A stretch of DNA of 64,000 nucleotides from Salipaludibacillus agaradhaerens (GCF_002019735.1 NZ_KV917378.1:2010869-2074868), one strand, 5' to 3'. Counted from the first letter of the stretch, positions 22,753-32,322 are shown. Notes: generated from the sequence alone by a model not told the origin. Translations and numbers: made by a program.

Positions 22753-24033
22753 TTAATTCAAGACATTTTCCATTTGCTGAACTTTTTCATTCAATAATGC
22801 CTGAATATCATTGTTTTCCTCATAGTACGTAACATCACTAATTGTTTGCTGGAAGATACGGCTAATTTGTGGGTACTGGGATAATACTGGACGTGCATGT
22901 GCAGATGCTGCATTCTGTTCGATTAAAATGTTCATTTCATCCGATACTTCTCCTTGTACTTCTTCTATTACTGAGTAAGCAGCTGGAAGAACGCTATTTG
23001 CTAGTGTAATTTCGGTTAAGGATTCTGTTGACATCATGAAGTCGATTAAAGCACCTGCTGCTTCTTCCTTATCGGTTGTGGCAGACATGGCATACTGCCA
23101 ACTTCCTGAGGGAGAAACAAGTTCATCTGTATCAGGTGAGGTTGGATACGGCATAATACCATACGCCACATCTGGATATTCTTCCATTTCTGCAATTGTC
23201 CATGAACCTCCTAGCTTCATCGCATACTCTTCAGTGTGGAATCCTTTTTCAACTGGGGTAATCGTGCTATAACCTTCTTCAATCATCGTTTGAATGAAAG
23301 TTAACGTTTTAACAGCATTTTCATCATTAAAAACACCTTCTGCCGTGGAACCATCTTCTGAAACAATATTTCCTCCTTGTGACCACAAAAACGGGGAAAA
23401 CGCATACATTAACCATTCACTTTGATCATTAAAACCCATGTCAATTGCCGGTTTATCGTATTTAGTTACTAGTGTTTCATTTAACGCCATGAATTGATCC
23501 CAGTCCCAAGGCTCCTCTACTGTTGGTAATGTCGATAAATCTACACCTGCCTCTTCAAACATCTCCTTATTATAAAAAATGCCCACACCAGATTCAGAAA
23601 AACCAACTGCATATAATTTTTCATCATATGTTCCTTGCTGAATGATACTCGGAAGCAAATCATCTTTGTTCGTGATATACTCATCAATCGCTGCGATCAT
23701 ACCTGCCTCCGCATAAGCAGCGGTATTCGGCCCATCTAATGTCAAAACGTCTGGTAATGAATTTGTCGTTAAAGCAGCGTTTATTTTATCTTCATATCCG
23801 CCACCACTTTCACTTCTAGGAATAAACTCAATGTCTGCTGAATACGTTCCTTCATACTCTTGGTTAAATCGATCAACAATCGCTTGCATCGCTTTTCCTT
23901 CAGGAGTTTCATCAGAAGTATGAACCCAAAGAGACACCGCATTATTATCCTTGCTGCCGGCCCCATCTCCACCACACGCTGTAATAATTAAAGTCATAAG
24001 TGCCCATGCAACGAGTACAACCATTCTTTTCAT
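22753..24033 (-). CDS. Sugar ABC transporter lipoprotein (MalE-type, family 1)
   Basis: The product has 426 residues from the ATG at 24031-24033, which sits behind GAGGAGGAG. The signal MKRMVVLVAWALMTLIITAC gives a lipobox Cys at residue 20. The mature protein shows the family-1 motif FNQEYEGTYSADIEF, YAVGFSESGVGIFYNKEMFEEAGVD and KLGGSWTIAEMEE. It captures the sugar outside the membrane and hands it to the MalF/MalG-type permeases; the operon ends with GH32, so sucrose or a fructo-oligosaccharide is likely. It is the first gene of the operon, directly downstream of the cre and operator region. Confidence 0.92.
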   Translation of the reverse strand: MKRMVVLVAWALMTLIITACGGDGAGSKDNNAVSLWVHTSDETPEGKAMQAIVDRFNQEYEGTYSADIEFIPRSESGGGYEDKINAALTTNSLPDVLTLDGPNTAAYAEAGMIAAIDEYITNKDDLLPSIIQQGTYDEKLYAVGFSESGVGIFYNKEMFEEAGVDLSTLPTVEEPWDWDQFMALNETLVTKYDKPAIDMGFNDQSEWLMYAFSPFLWSQGGNIVSEDGSTAEGVFNDENAVKTLTFIQTMIEEGYSTITPVEKGFHTEEYAMKLGGSWTIAEMEEYPDVAYGIMPYPTSPDTDELVSPSGSWQYAMSATTDKEEAAGALIDFMMSTESLTEITLANSVLPAAYSVIEEVQGEVSDEMNILIEQNAASAHARPVLSQYPQISRIFQQTISDVTYYEENNDIQALLNEKVQQMENVLN

Positions 24034-24056
24034 TTCTAACTCCTCCTCGTCTTCAA

Positions 24057-24071
24057 ATGTAAACGTATACA
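24057..24071 (+). promoter_or_regulatory. Catabolite-responsive element (cre), perfect consensus
   Basis: The 15-mer ATGTAAACGTATACA agrees with WTGNAANCGNWNNCW at every position. It sits within a larger 22-base near-palindrome (24054-24075) just downstream of the -10, about 24 bases before the lipoprotein ATG, so CcpA binding would block early elongation. It could also be a second site for the LacI-type regulator next door. Confidence 0.7.
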
Positions 24072-24076
24072 TTTGA

Positions 24077-24117
24077 AGTGTATGTTATCCGGTTTCATAT
24101 GTCAACCGGTTGACATA
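24077..24117 (-). promoter_or_regulatory. Promoter and 20-bp palindromic operator of the fructan operon
   Basis: On the minus strand TTGACA (24100-24105), a 17-base spacer and TACACT (24077-24082) form a strong promoter. The -35 lies inside a perfect 20-base palindrome, TATGTCAACC/GGTTGACATA (24098-24117). This is the probable operator of the LacI-family regulator encoded immediately upstream. Confidence 0.75.
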
Positions 24118-24150
24118 AATTCATAAAAAAATTTATTTTTTATGAATTTA
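24117..24150 (-). terminator. AT-rich hairpin after the LacI regulator gene
   Basis: AAATTCATAAAAAA and TTTTTTATGAATTT form a 14-base stem with a 5-base loop, lying just beyond the regulator stop at 24161. It is A/T-only in most pairs, so termination strength is uncertain. Confidence 0.45.
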
Positions 24151-24160
24151 TTTATTTTGA

Positions 24161-25129
24161 TCAAGTTGTTTCAGCATCAATTAACCTTACTGGGAGTATA
24201 GTGTGCTGTTGAATATCCTCTCTCTCACCATCAATTTGTTTAATAAGAATATCGACGCATTTTTCTGCAATGTCTTTAATAGGTTGTTCAATCGTACTTA
24301 ATTCAGGTAACAGTATTCTGGTGGTTTGTGTGCCATCATACCCGATTAACTTAAGATCGTTTGGAATGCTAATATTTCTCTTTCTAGACTCTCTCATAAC
24401 ATTTGCGGCAATGAGGTCATCACTTGCAAAAATACCATCTACCTCGGGATGATCATCAAATAATCGTTTTATCACTTCTTCATTATCTCTCGTCGTTTCG
24501 TAAGTTATCGGAGTTAATTGATTATCTCGCATAACTTTCTCATAAGCTTCTCTTCTCAAGTTAGCTGGCGTTTCTAAATCAATCGGGCCGTTTATATGGA
24601 TAATATTTTTGCATCCTTTATCTATTAGTAATTGGGACGCTAATCTCCCACCGTCATAGTTATCACTAGATACTACTGGCGTGTTTTTAGAGAGATAGCG
24701 GTCAAACCCTACTACGGGAAGGTTTGGAATATCGTATTCCTCAATTCCTCTGTTGTGCGCACCTGCGATAACCCCATCCACTTGATTTCGCTGAAGCATT
24801 TGTAAATAACTTTTCTCTTTATCTTCACGTCCCTGACTATTACATAATAAAACTTTATATCCTAGGGAGTTCGCATAGTTTTCTAAATGGAAGATCAATT
24901 GGCCATAAAATGGATTACTCGTGGTGGGAAAAATAACCCCAATTAAAAAAGTCTTTTTTATATATAAAGACCTCGCGATATCATTAGGATAATAATTGAT
25001 CTTCTCCATTGCTTCATGGACCTTTTCTCTCGTTTCTTTACCAATATATCCTCGATTATTTAGCACTCTTGAAACCGTTGTTGGTGATACACCAGCAACT
25101 TTGGCTACATCTGAAATTTTCGGCTTCAC
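24161..25129 (-). CDS. LacI-family transcriptional regulator of the fructan/sucrose operon
   Basis: The product has 322 residues from a GTG at 25127-25129, supported by AGGGGA at 25138-25143. The N-terminal helix-turn-helix ISDVAKVAGVSPTTVSRVLN with the hinge helix IARSLYIKK is followed by a ribose-binding-like effector domain: GVIFPTTSNPFYGQL, DGVIAGAH, VVGFDRYL, GIFASDDLIAA and LIGYDGT. It is encoded upstream of and on the same strand as the ABC-GH32 operon. The 20-bp palindrome in that promoter is its likely binding site, and the inducer is likely sucrose, fructose or a derivative. Confidence 0.92.
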   Translation of the reverse strand: MKPKISDVAKVAGVSPTTVSRVLNNRGYIGKETREKVHEAMEKINYYPNDIARSLYIKKTFLIGVIFPTTSNPFYGQLIFHLENYANSLGYKVLLCNSQGREDKEKSYLQMLQRNQVDGVIAGAHNRGIEEYDIPNLPVVGFDRYLSKNTPVVSSDNYDGGRLASQLLIDKGCKNIIHINGPIDLETPANLRREAYEKVMRDNQLTPITYETTRDNEEVIKRLFDDHPEVDGIFASDDLIAANVMRESRKRNISIPNDLKLIGYDGTQTTRILLPELSTIEQPIKDIAEKCVDILIKQIDGEREDIQQHTILPVRLIDAETT

Positions 25130-25147
25130 AATAAATTCCCCTATCAT

Positions 25148-25612
25148 TTAAAATCACTATTTAAGCACTCACGTGTCATCACAGTATTTGTAAGCGTTAT
25201 AATTGATAATATATTACCATAAAATGAGGTATGAATAAAATAATATTAAGGAGCTCGTGTTCGAATTTTTATTTATTCTGGTATACCTTTGTTTTTGTCA
25301 CAAATCAGAAAAATTGCAGCGTGGTGTATAAGATGACTATAAAAGTCACTATTAAAGATCACCAATACTAATTATTTTAAAAATAATTGCACGAGAACTA
25401 AGCCCTTCTGTTACCTCTCATATATGGGATACTTAAGCTGCGATGGCACCTTATCTATGGCCACTGATTACATGTTGAAAAATAGTGATTAAGCTGAACA
25501 GATAAAGACATACTAAAACACATATAGCTACTAAAGATTATCTCCTAACGAGAGGATTCACTTAAACTTACTCAAGTTATTTAGGATAAACAATATAAAG
25601 GGGGAAGCAATT
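25148..25612. other. Intergenic region between divergent regulator and lipoprotein genes
   Basis: The sequence is AT-rich with no coding pattern. It must hold the divergent promoters of the LacI regulator and the DUF4352-like lipoprotein. I see no strong palindrome or structured RNA; GGGGGAAG before the lipoprotein GTG is the only clear signal. Confidence 0.5.
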
Positions 25613-26269
25613 GTGAAAAAAATGCTTGTAGGCGTATCATTATCTACTTTTCTAATTGTAGCGGCTTGCGGAGTTGGAAATGAAGGTGCTGATGGGGATA
25701 ACAACGTCAATAATGAAGTAGAAAACGAACAAAACAATGTTAATGATGGAAATGAAGCCGAAAATGCCGCTGATGAGATTGCAGAAGGTGCTTGGGAAAC
25801 AGAAGTAGGTGAAACAGTGGAGACAGAAGCAGGGACATTTACCCTTCATGCGAGAGCCGATGATATCGAGACGATCGAAACGGGCCCAATCGTCATGGAA
25901 ATTGAACAACTTAACGCCCAGTCCGGTGAGTTATCAGACGAGATGGTAGAGATTTTGGACACTGAAGAACTTCATATGATTCAGCTTGATCTCACTGTGG
26001 AGAACACGGCAGATGAAGACATTATGTTCTATTCTGGACAAGCGACTATTGCCACATCAACTGGTGAGCAACTAGAATCTGACATGTGGCTATCAGATTA
26101 TATTGATGGCGAGATGATGGCCGGAACGAAAGCAAACGGAACTTTTTTCTTTGTGCTTGAAAATTCAGATGCAGCAGATGTTGAAAGTGTCCGCTTAACA
26201 TGGAATGCGCCACTAGATGAAGATTGGGAAAATGTTGGTGAAGATGTGGATATTGAAGTGGCGTTTTAA
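25613..26269 (+). CDS. Lipoprotein with DUF4352-like immunoglobulin fold
   Basis: The product has 218 residues and starts with GTG behind AAGGGGGAAG. A lipoprotein signal ends at LIVAAC (Cys about residue 19), followed by an extremely Asn/Glu/Asp-rich linker (residues 25-60). The globular part (about 62-218) shows the DUF4352 pattern: GETVETEAGTFTLHA, the IQLDLTVENTADEDIMF strand pair, and KANGTFFFVLENSD near the end. These proteins sit on the outer face of the membrane and their role is not established. It stands alone between divergent units. The strong acidity fits a salt-adapted organism. Confidence 0.8.
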   Translation: MKKMLVGVSLSTFLIVAACGVGNEGADGDNNVNNEVENEQNNVNDGNEAENAADEIAEGAWETEVGETVETEAGTFTLHARADDIETIETGPIVMEIEQLNAQSGELSDEMVEILDTEELHMIQLDLTVENTADEDIMFYSGQATIATSTGEQLESDMWLSDYIDGEMMAGTKANGTFFFVLENSDAADVESVRLTWNAPLDEDWENVGEDVDIEVAF

Positions 26270-26371
26270 GAAGGCTCCACACAAAAGGATACTTAAAAAT
26301 AGGGCAGCGTGGCCTGTTTATAAATGAATTCCATAACTACGCAGAAGTTTATAGATCTGTTACTAATTGAA

Positions 26372-26424
26372 GACAAAAAAGGACACTTTCGAGACTGTGA
26401 GGTCACCGAACGAAAGCGTCCTTT
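26372..26424 (-). terminator. Terminator of the betA-betB operon
   Basis: AAAGGACGCTTTCG and CGAAAGTGTCCTTT pair over 14 positions with one wobble, and the minus strand continues TTTTTTGTC. It lies about 35 bases beyond the betB stop codon. Confidence 0.8.
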
Positions 26425-26456
26425 CTGCATTTCCCATACAAAACTAATATCAACAA

Positions 26457-27926
26457 CTAGAACCAATTAATCGGTTCAGGTTTGAGGTTTTGGAAAATAT
26501 GCTTTGTTTCTGTATATTCTTCAATACCTAGTTTTCCTAGTTCACGTCCAATTCCAGATTGCTTAAAACCACCCCATGGAGCATGTGGGAAGTATAAGTT
26601 AAATTCATTGATCCAAACCGTTCCCATACGCATCTTGGCGACACAACGTTCAGCTTTTGCAATATCGCTCGTCCAAACGCCACCAGCTAGCCCGTAAATA
26701 GAGTCATTGGCAAGTTTGACTGCTTCCTCTTCGGTACGGAATTTCTCGACCGTGATAACAGGTCCAAAAGCTTCCTCTTGAACTATCTTCATATCTGTCG
26801 TACAGTCCGTAAAAATAGTAGGCAAGTAGAAAAAACCTTTTTGAAGGTCCGAATTTTCTGGACGGTGACCACCCACTGCTAATGTCGCCCCTTCTTTCAC
26901 ACCTGTTTCAACATATTTCTCGACTTTTGCAAGGTGATCAGCTGAAATGAGTGGCCCCATTTGGGTCTCTTCGTCAAATCCGCTTCCTAGTTTAAACTTT
27001 TTCACTCGCTCTACAAGTGCGCTAACGAACTTATCGTGAATACTTTCTTCAACAATCAGTCTTGTACCAGCAGAACAGATTTGTCCTGCGTGGAAGAATA
27101 CCCCGTTTAAAGCTTGATCTACAGCTATGTCAAAATCGGCATCTGCAAAAATGATGTTAGGGTTTTTGCCACCGAGTTCAAGGGCAAGCTTTTTCACGTT
27201 AACGCTTGCTGCTTGCATAATTTTCTTCCCAGTTACAATGCCGCCAGTAAAGGAAATAAGGTCAACATCACCATTGCTCGCTAGTTCGGCACCAACAGTT
27301 TGGCCAGCACCAAGTACTAGGTTTGCAACACCGGCAGGCACTCCTGCCTCTTCTATCAGTTCAAATACTTTAATAGTCGTAAGTGGGGTAATTTCACTTG
27401 GCTTCATGATTAACGTGTTTCCCGTGGCAAGAGCTGGTGCTAGTTTCCAAGATGCTTGTAATAATGGATAATTCCACGGTGTAATTTGCCCACAAACGCC
27501 AACAGGTTCACGAACGACCCGACTGATACCATTTGGCACTGGAGAATCAATCAGTTCTCCGCCATCTTTGTCGGCAAGTTCAGCATAATAGCGAAATACG
27601 CCAGCGATATCATCCATGTCGCCTCGGCTTTCTTCGACTGTTTTACCAGTATCTAACGATTCTAATCTGGCAAGTTCTTCTTTATCTCTCTCAATTAATT
27701 CAGCGATTTTTCTTACGATAGCCCCCCGCTCTGTCGCTGGGGTTGAAGACCATTCACCGTTATCAAAGGCTTCTCTTGCTGCAGTGATCGCTGCTTTCGC
27801 ATCTTGATCGTTACCTTCTGGAACAGTGGCAATCACTTCCTGGTTAAATGGATTTATAATATCGCGTGTTTCGCCTGAAATCGCCGTCACCCATTCACCA
27901 TTAATGTATTGTTGTTTTAGACTCAC
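26457..27926 (-). CDS. betB: Betaine-aldehyde dehydrogenase
   Basis: The protein has 489 residues from the GTG at 27924-27926, with GGAG nine bases upstream; a TTG 15 bases further up lacks a site. It oxidises betaine aldehyde to glycine betaine with NAD(P). ALDH features are in order: ITPWNYPLLQASWKLAPALATG (cofactor fold), KPSEITPLT, the SFTGG loop, ELGGKNPNIIF with the general-base Glu, and GQICSAGTR with the catalytic Cys. The close pairing with betA makes BetB/GbsA much more likely than another aldehyde dehydrogenase. It is transcribed after betA and ends at a strong terminator. Confidence 0.92.
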   Translation of the reverse strand: MSLKQQYINGEWVTAISGETRDIINPFNQEVIATVPEGNDQDAKAAITAAREAFDNGEWSSTPATERGAIVRKIAELIERDKEELARLESLDTGKTVEESRGDMDDIAGVFRYYAELADKDGGELIDSPVPNGISRVVREPVGVCGQITPWNYPLLQASWKLAPALATGNTLIMKPSEITPLTTIKVFELIEEAGVPAGVANLVLGAGQTVGAELASNGDVDLISFTGGIVTGKKIMQAASVNVKKLALELGGKNPNIIFADADFDIAVDQALNGVFFHAGQICSAGTRLIVEESIHDKFVSALVERVKKFKLGSGFDEETQMGPLISADHLAKVEKYVETGVKEGATLAVGGHRPENSDLQKGFFYLPTIFTDCTTDMKIVQEEAFGPVITVEKFRTEEEAVKLANDSIYGLAGGVWTSDIAKAERCVAKMRMGTVWINEFNLYFPHAPWGGFKQSGIGRELGKLGIEEYTETKHIFQNLKPEPINWF

Positions 27927-28040
27927 ATCTATCAACTCCAATTTTTTAATAATGTTTTAGCAAAAAAGAGAAGGCACTCTTTCATAACATGTTTGTTTCA
28001 GTGATCACACATGTTGAAGGAGGCCTAAAAATTGGTTAGA

Positions 28041-29726
28041 TTAACCTTTTATTGTGCCTGCATCGGCTGAATGTACCCCATGACGGTAAAAATCAGCATG
28101 AATAGGTGCAAGTGGTTCGCGTCCAAGGATAAGATCCGCTGCTTTTTCTGCCAACATTAACACAGGTGCATGGATATTACCATTTGTGACATAAGGCATA
28201 GCAGACGCATCAGCGACACGTACATTTTCAAGCCCGTGCACCTTCATCGTTTCTGGATCTACGACAGCCATCGGGTCTGAAGCTGGTCCCATTTTTGCTG
28301 TGCACGACGGATGAAGAGCTGTCTCCGCATCTTTCGCCACCCAATCCAAAATTTCCTCATCCGTTTTAACAGATGAACCAGGGGAAATTTCGCCTGAATT
28401 GTAAGGAGCCATTGCTGGCTGAGACATAATTTCTCTAGAAATGCGTACCGCTTCAATCCACTCACGTCGATCCTGTTCTGTTGAAAGATAATTATAGACC
28501 ATACTCGGATGCTCTTTAGGATTTTTCGAACGAATCTTTAATGATCCCCGTGCATCAGAATACATAGGTCCCACATGGACTTGAAAGCCATGTGCAGTAT
28601 CTGCTTTTTGTCCATCATACCGAACCGCTACTGGAAGGAAGTGGAACATTAAATTTGGATATTTCACATCTTCATTTGAGCGGACAAATCCTCCACCCTC
28701 AAAATGGTTGGTTGCCGCTGGACCTTTTCGGCCAAGTAACCACTGTAACCCAATCCAAGGCATCCGCAACTTATTTAAGTTAGGTTGTTCAGATACCGGT
28801 TTTGGACAAGAGTATTGAATATATGCTTCAAGATGATCTTGAAGGTTTTCACCGACACCAGGAAGATCAACGACCGGATTAATTCCAAGTGAGCGTAAGT
28901 GTTCTGCATCACCCACACCTGATAATTGCAAGAGCTGTGGTGTATTGATGGCACCACCTGCAAGGATCACTTCACCTGCATTAACTTGATGCGTTTTTCC
29001 GTTTCGGTGATACGTCACCCCTGTAGCACGGTTACCATCAAAATCGATACTTGCAACGAAAGCACGGGTTTGCACAGTAAGGTTTTGACGCTTCATTGCT
29101 GGGTGTAAATATGCTCGCGAAGCTGACAAACGTCTGCCTTTGTATACATGCTTATCAAACGGACCGAATCCTTCTTGACGGAACCCGTTTACATCTGGGG
29201 TCCGTGAGTAACCAGCTTCTACAGCTGCGTCAAAGAATGCTTGGAACAAAGGATTTTTTGCTGGACCGCGTTCTAATTTAAGCGGACCATCATGGCCACG
29301 ATAGTCATCATCTGGATCGGCGGCTAACGCATTTTCCAAACGTTTAAAATATGGGAGACAGTGAGCAAAATCCCATTTTTCCATACCTGGATCAGCTCCC
29401 CAACGTTCATAATCCAATGGATTACCACGCTGATAAATCATACCGTTGATTGAGCTTGAACCTCCCAGTACTTTTCCACGAGCATGCTTGACACGTCGGC
29501 CATTCATATGAGGTTCAGGATCAGATTCATATTTCCAATCATACAACGATTTTCCTGCAGGAAATGGCAAAGCTGCTGGCATTTGAATTAATAGATCCCA
29601 TGAAAAATCACTACGCCCTGCCTCTAGAACTAGGACATTGCGTGTACCATCTGCACTTAGGCGATCACCGAGTACAGAACCGGCACTACCGCCACCAATA
29701 ATAACAAAGTCATATGTTTTAGTCAT
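28041..29726 (-). CDS. betA: Choline dehydrogenase (GMC oxidoreductase)
   Basis: The 561-residue flavoprotein oxidises choline to betaine aldehyde. The N-terminal FAD motif is [21 protein letters not shown] signatures follow: [19 protein letters not shown], the [16 protein letters not shown] motif, and a C-terminal [10 protein letters not shown] plus [17 protein letters not shown], holding the His/Asn catalytic region. AAGGAGG precedes the ATG. Bacillus subtilis uses an iron alcohol dehydrogenase (GbsB) for this step; a BetA-type enzyme is more usual in halophilic Bacillaceae and Gram-negatives. No betI or gbsR regulator and no choline transporter gene lie next to it. Confidence 0.94.
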   Translation of the reverse strand: MTKTYDFVIIGGGSAGSVLGDRLSADGTRNVLVLEAGRSDFSWDLLIQMPAALPFPAGKSLYDWKYESDPEPHMNGRRVKHARGKVLGGSSSINGMIYQRGNPLDYERWGADPGMEKWDFAHCLPYFKRLENALAADPDDDYRGHDGPLKLERGPAKNPLFQAFFDAAVEAGYSRTPDVNGFRQEGFGPFDKHVYKGRRLSASRAYLHPAMKRQNLTVQTRAFVASIDFDGNRATGVTYHRNGKTHQVNAGEVILAGGAINTPQLLQLSGVGDAEHLRSLGINPVVDLPGVGENLQDHLEAYIQYSCPKPVSEQPNLNKLRMPWIGLQWLLGRKGPAATNHFEGGGFVRSNEDVKYPNLMFHFLPVAVRYDGQKADTAHGFQVHVGPMYSDARGSLKIRSKNPKEHPSMVYNYLSTEQDRREWIEAVRISREIMSQPAMAPYNSGEISPGSSVKTDEEILDWVAKDAETALHPSCTAKMGPASDPMAVVDPETMKVHGLENVRVADASAMPYVTNGNIHAPVLMLAEKAADLILGREPLAPIHADFYRHGVHSADAGTIKG

Positions 29727-30225
29727 TTTCTAGACCTCCTTGATATTAAACATTGAATGAAGTGATAAAACCTTCAATCAGTAGGGGTTTTCGTTCCTCT
29801 CCCACTGATTGGTCGTATTGAAAACGAGTTATAGTTTAATAGTTATTAATGACATATCATTAACTCATTTTGTGACTTACAATCGAGGAAATAATAAACG
29901 TTTTTTAGTTTCTTATACTCTTTTATTCTAGATTTGCCTATCAGGGATCAAAGCCAGACGGTTTATAATGATACAAAAAAATAACTATAATAGCTTTTCA
30001 CACTTGCCGTAATGTCCCGTTCCTTCCCCTCATGCATTAACCTATTACTTCATTTTTGTGTTTTGTTAAGAAATAATTTAACATTTTTAACGTTTTTAAT
30101 TTAACATAGGATGTTTCTTTTGTAAACCGTAACTATCTTATGAAACTATTTATCTTATAAGGGATATGACGTAACGATTGCGTACTATTAAGCGAACCAC
30201 GGATCGTTATACATATTGTAAAAAA
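29727..30225. other. Upstream region of betA
   Basis: This AT-rich region has no gene. It includes a partial dispersed repeat (29769-29815) and a cluster of TTTAACA/TTTTTAACG motifs at about 30066-30108, which could be a regulator-binding array or simply low-complexity sequence. The betA promoter must lie here; no single convincing -35/-10 pair stood out. Confidence 0.45.
29769..29815 (+). repeat. Dispersed intergenic repeat, partial copy B
   Basis: It matches the left half of the family: ACCTTCAATCAGTAGGGG followed by CCCACTGATTGG, with the hairpin arms intact. The right-end core is missing, so this is a truncated copy. Confidence 0.65.
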
Positions 30226-30272
30226 ACTAAAAAAGCTTCCCAAAAGTTTTACAACCCTTTGAGAGGCTTTTG
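30226..30272 (-). terminator. Probable terminator of the alcohol dehydrogenase gene
   Basis: On the minus strand AAAAGCCTCTCAAAG pairs imperfectly with CTTTTGGGAAGCTTTT and is followed by TTTAG. It is the first terminator downstream of the dehydrogenase gene, but the 382-bp element now separates them. Confidence 0.5.
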
Positions 30273-30367
30273 ATTGTCTATTGATGACTAGCTTCCTTAA
30301 ATTCTTTTCATACAACACCTTAAACATTGAGGAATGAATGACCTAAAAAACATTCATTTCTTGCAAA

Positions 30368-30749
30368 AGAGGCTGGGACAAAACAAGGTAAATAAAAAAT
30401 AGAGAGGCACTCCTCCCAATAAGTCTGGGTGGTGTCTCTCTTTCCTTTTTATGCTCTGCTAAACTTTGTTGTTGATTTCCGCTACAGGATGCTCGCTTGC
30501 CTCGGGCATTGCCTCAGCTTCCGCGGGAAAACCGCCCTGCGGGATCTTCGCCGAATGCTTTTCCCGAAGGCGTCTCGCCCCTTTCGCTACAATCATCTAA
30601 TTTGTTGAAACCTAAAGGACACCTTCTGGTAAAACCAAACAATAACTTACCGGGGGTGTCCTTATGTTTAAATATTATAACCAAACATCTTATTTTGATG
30701 ATCGGACCCTCTCTACAATTACTTCTTAGCTAGATTTGTCCCAGCCTCT
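30368..30749. mobile_element. MITE-like non-coding element, 382 bp, perfect 15-bp terminal inverted repeats
   Basis: The ends are AGAGGCTGGGACAAA (30368-30382) and its exact complement (30735-30749). Inside are a hairpin with arms GAGAGGCAC/GTGTCTCTC, a GC-rich block (CCGCTACAGGATGCTCGCTTG and palindromic CGCGGG/CCCGCG-like segments), and a hairpin AAGGACACC/GGTGTCCTT. No transposase is encoded. The ends resemble the GAGGCTGGGACA termini of IS1182/IS1272-type elements in Bacillota. No clear target duplication is visible. Confidence 0.7.
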
Positions 30750-30783
30750 AATAATACGAATTAAAATCTCTGATGAACGTCTC

Positions 30784-31824
30784 TTACATTGTACTAGTAT
30801 CAATGACAAAACGATACCTTACATCAGAAGCTAATACCCGTTCATATGCTTTATCTATTTGATCAGCTGAAATGACTTCAATGTTAGGCATAATATCATG
30901 TGCTGCACAAAAATCTAACATTTCTTGAGTCTCACGTATCCCACCTATCATGGAACCTGCAAATGATCGCCGATGAGGGATGAGCGTGAACACATTGACG
31001 GATAAGGGTTCTGCCGGGGCACCAACGTTTACTAAAGTACCATCTAACGCCAATAAAGAGAAATAAGCATTAATGTCAATATTGGCACTCACCGTATTGA
31101 TAATCAAGTCAAAGGAACCAGCTAGTTTAGTAAATGTCTCTGGATTACTTGTAGCATAATAGTGATGAGCACCAAACGTCAGACCATCTTCTTTTTTCTT
31201 CAACGATTGAGAGAGAACGGTCACTTCTGCCCCCATGGCATGTGCAATCTTGACAGCCATATGGCCAAGTCCTCCCATACCAACAACCGCTACTTTCTTA
31301 CCTGGTCCTGCCTCCCAATGGTTAAGGGGTGAATAGGTCGTTATTCCTGCACATAGTAAGGGTGCCGCTGCATCAAGGGGAAGATTATCTGGGATACTAA
31401 CGACAAAGTCTTCCGTTACCACGATATGTGTAGAATAGCCGCCTTGTGTTGGCTCACCATATTTGTCAACACCAGCATACGTAGGGACATGCCCTTTAAG
31501 ACAGTATTGCTCCTCATCTTTACTGCAATTCACACATTCACCACAGGAGTCAACCATACAACCGACCCCTACCCGGTCTCCCACTTTGTATTTTGTTACC
31601 TCCTGTCCAACATCCGTCACAACTCCTGCAATCTCATGCCCTGGCACAAGAGGATAGGTCACTTCACCCCAGTCACCATGTGCAATATGGATGTCAGAAT
31701 GGCAAATGCCTGCATATTTAATTTCAATTAAAACATCCTGTGCATCAAGATCGCGTCGTTTAATTTCAGCAGCTCGAAAACCTTTGTCCGGACCATCAAC
31801 AGCTCTTGCTTTAACAGTTATCAT
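30784..31824 (-). CDS. Zinc-dependent alcohol dehydrogenase, cinnamyl-alcohol/YahK type
   Basis: The product has 346 residues from the ATG at 31822-31824, behind GGAGGTTGG. The catalytic-zinc ligands lie in GICHSDIH (Cys41) and GHEIAG, and four structural-zinc cysteines lie in [19 protein letters not shown]. The cofactor fold motif [15 protein letters not shown] follows, then [20 protein letters not shown]. This matches NADP-preferring broad-range aldehyde reductases/alcohol dehydrogenases of the YahK/CAD group. It stands alone. It might reduce aldehydes such as those made by neighbouring pathways, but no specific partner is evident. Confidence 0.9.
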   Translation of the reverse strand: MITVKARAVDGPDKGFRAAEIKRRDLDAQDVLIEIKYAGICHSDIHIAHGDWGEVTYPLVPGHEIAGVVTDVGQEVTKYKVGDRVGVGCMVDSCGECVNCSKDEEQYCLKGHVPTYAGVDKYGEPTQGGYSTHIVVTEDFVVSIPDNLPLDAAAPLLCAGITTYSPLNHWEAGPGKKVAVVGMGGLGHMAVKIAHAMGAEVTVLSQSLKKKEDGLTFGAHHYYATSNPETFTKLAGSFDLIINTVSANIDINAYFSLLALDGTLVNVGAPAEPLSVNVFTLIPHRRSFAGSMIGGIRETQEMLDFCAAHDIMPNIEVISADQIDKAYERVLASDVRYRFVIDTSTM

Positions 31825-31839
31825 AGAACCAACCTCCAA

Positions 31840-32322
31840 CTGAGTTATATTTTACGAGAGTTAGGAAAGATGATAGTTCGGAGCGAAATGATGACTTGAA
31901 ATAAGATTCTCCTTTATTCATCTCACACCCTTCTCTCTCTTATAACCCCATCATATTCCTAATGGTTAACTCTAAGTCAAGGGAAGTGTCTTGATTACTT
32001 AAAATTTTCTAAAGAAACAAGTTCATATTACCAATTCAAAATAAGGTATCAAGTTGGAGTAATAAATGTGACCTTCTCTTCAGGCTGCATTTAATCCTCA
32101 GTGAGTCGTCTTACGTTTCAGTCACTTTTCAACTTAAAAGTCATCGCCAGCAGACACACTTTTAAGAGTACAGAACAATCTAGACTATATAATGCCCATG
32201 CCTTAAAACGAGACAAAGCTCTCACATAACAATAGCCATACATCTGAAGCAGGCTTTAGATGTATGGCTATTGGAGATGAACCTGTATGACATAGCGCCA
32301 TGATTAGTAGTATAGTCGGTGC
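31840..32322. other. Intergenic region between alcohol dehydrogenase and rhaA
   Basis: No gene is seen. The only structure is a perfect 15-base stem, AATAGCCATACATCT (32231-32245) with its complement at 32258-32272 around a 12-base loop, about 50 bases beyond the rhaA stop. It lacks a U-run on either strand, so it is either a weak terminator or an RNA-stabilising end. Confidence 0.5.

Noticed and set aside
30133-30327. 64-codon minus-strand open frame upstream of betA
   Set aside because: It overlaps the terminator-like hairpin at 30226-30272, lacks a ribosome site and has no recognisable sequence.
30497-30733. Pro/Leu-rich open frame inside the 382-bp element
   Set aside because: It follows the GC-rich palindromes of the element; composition and absence of a start signal indicate chance.
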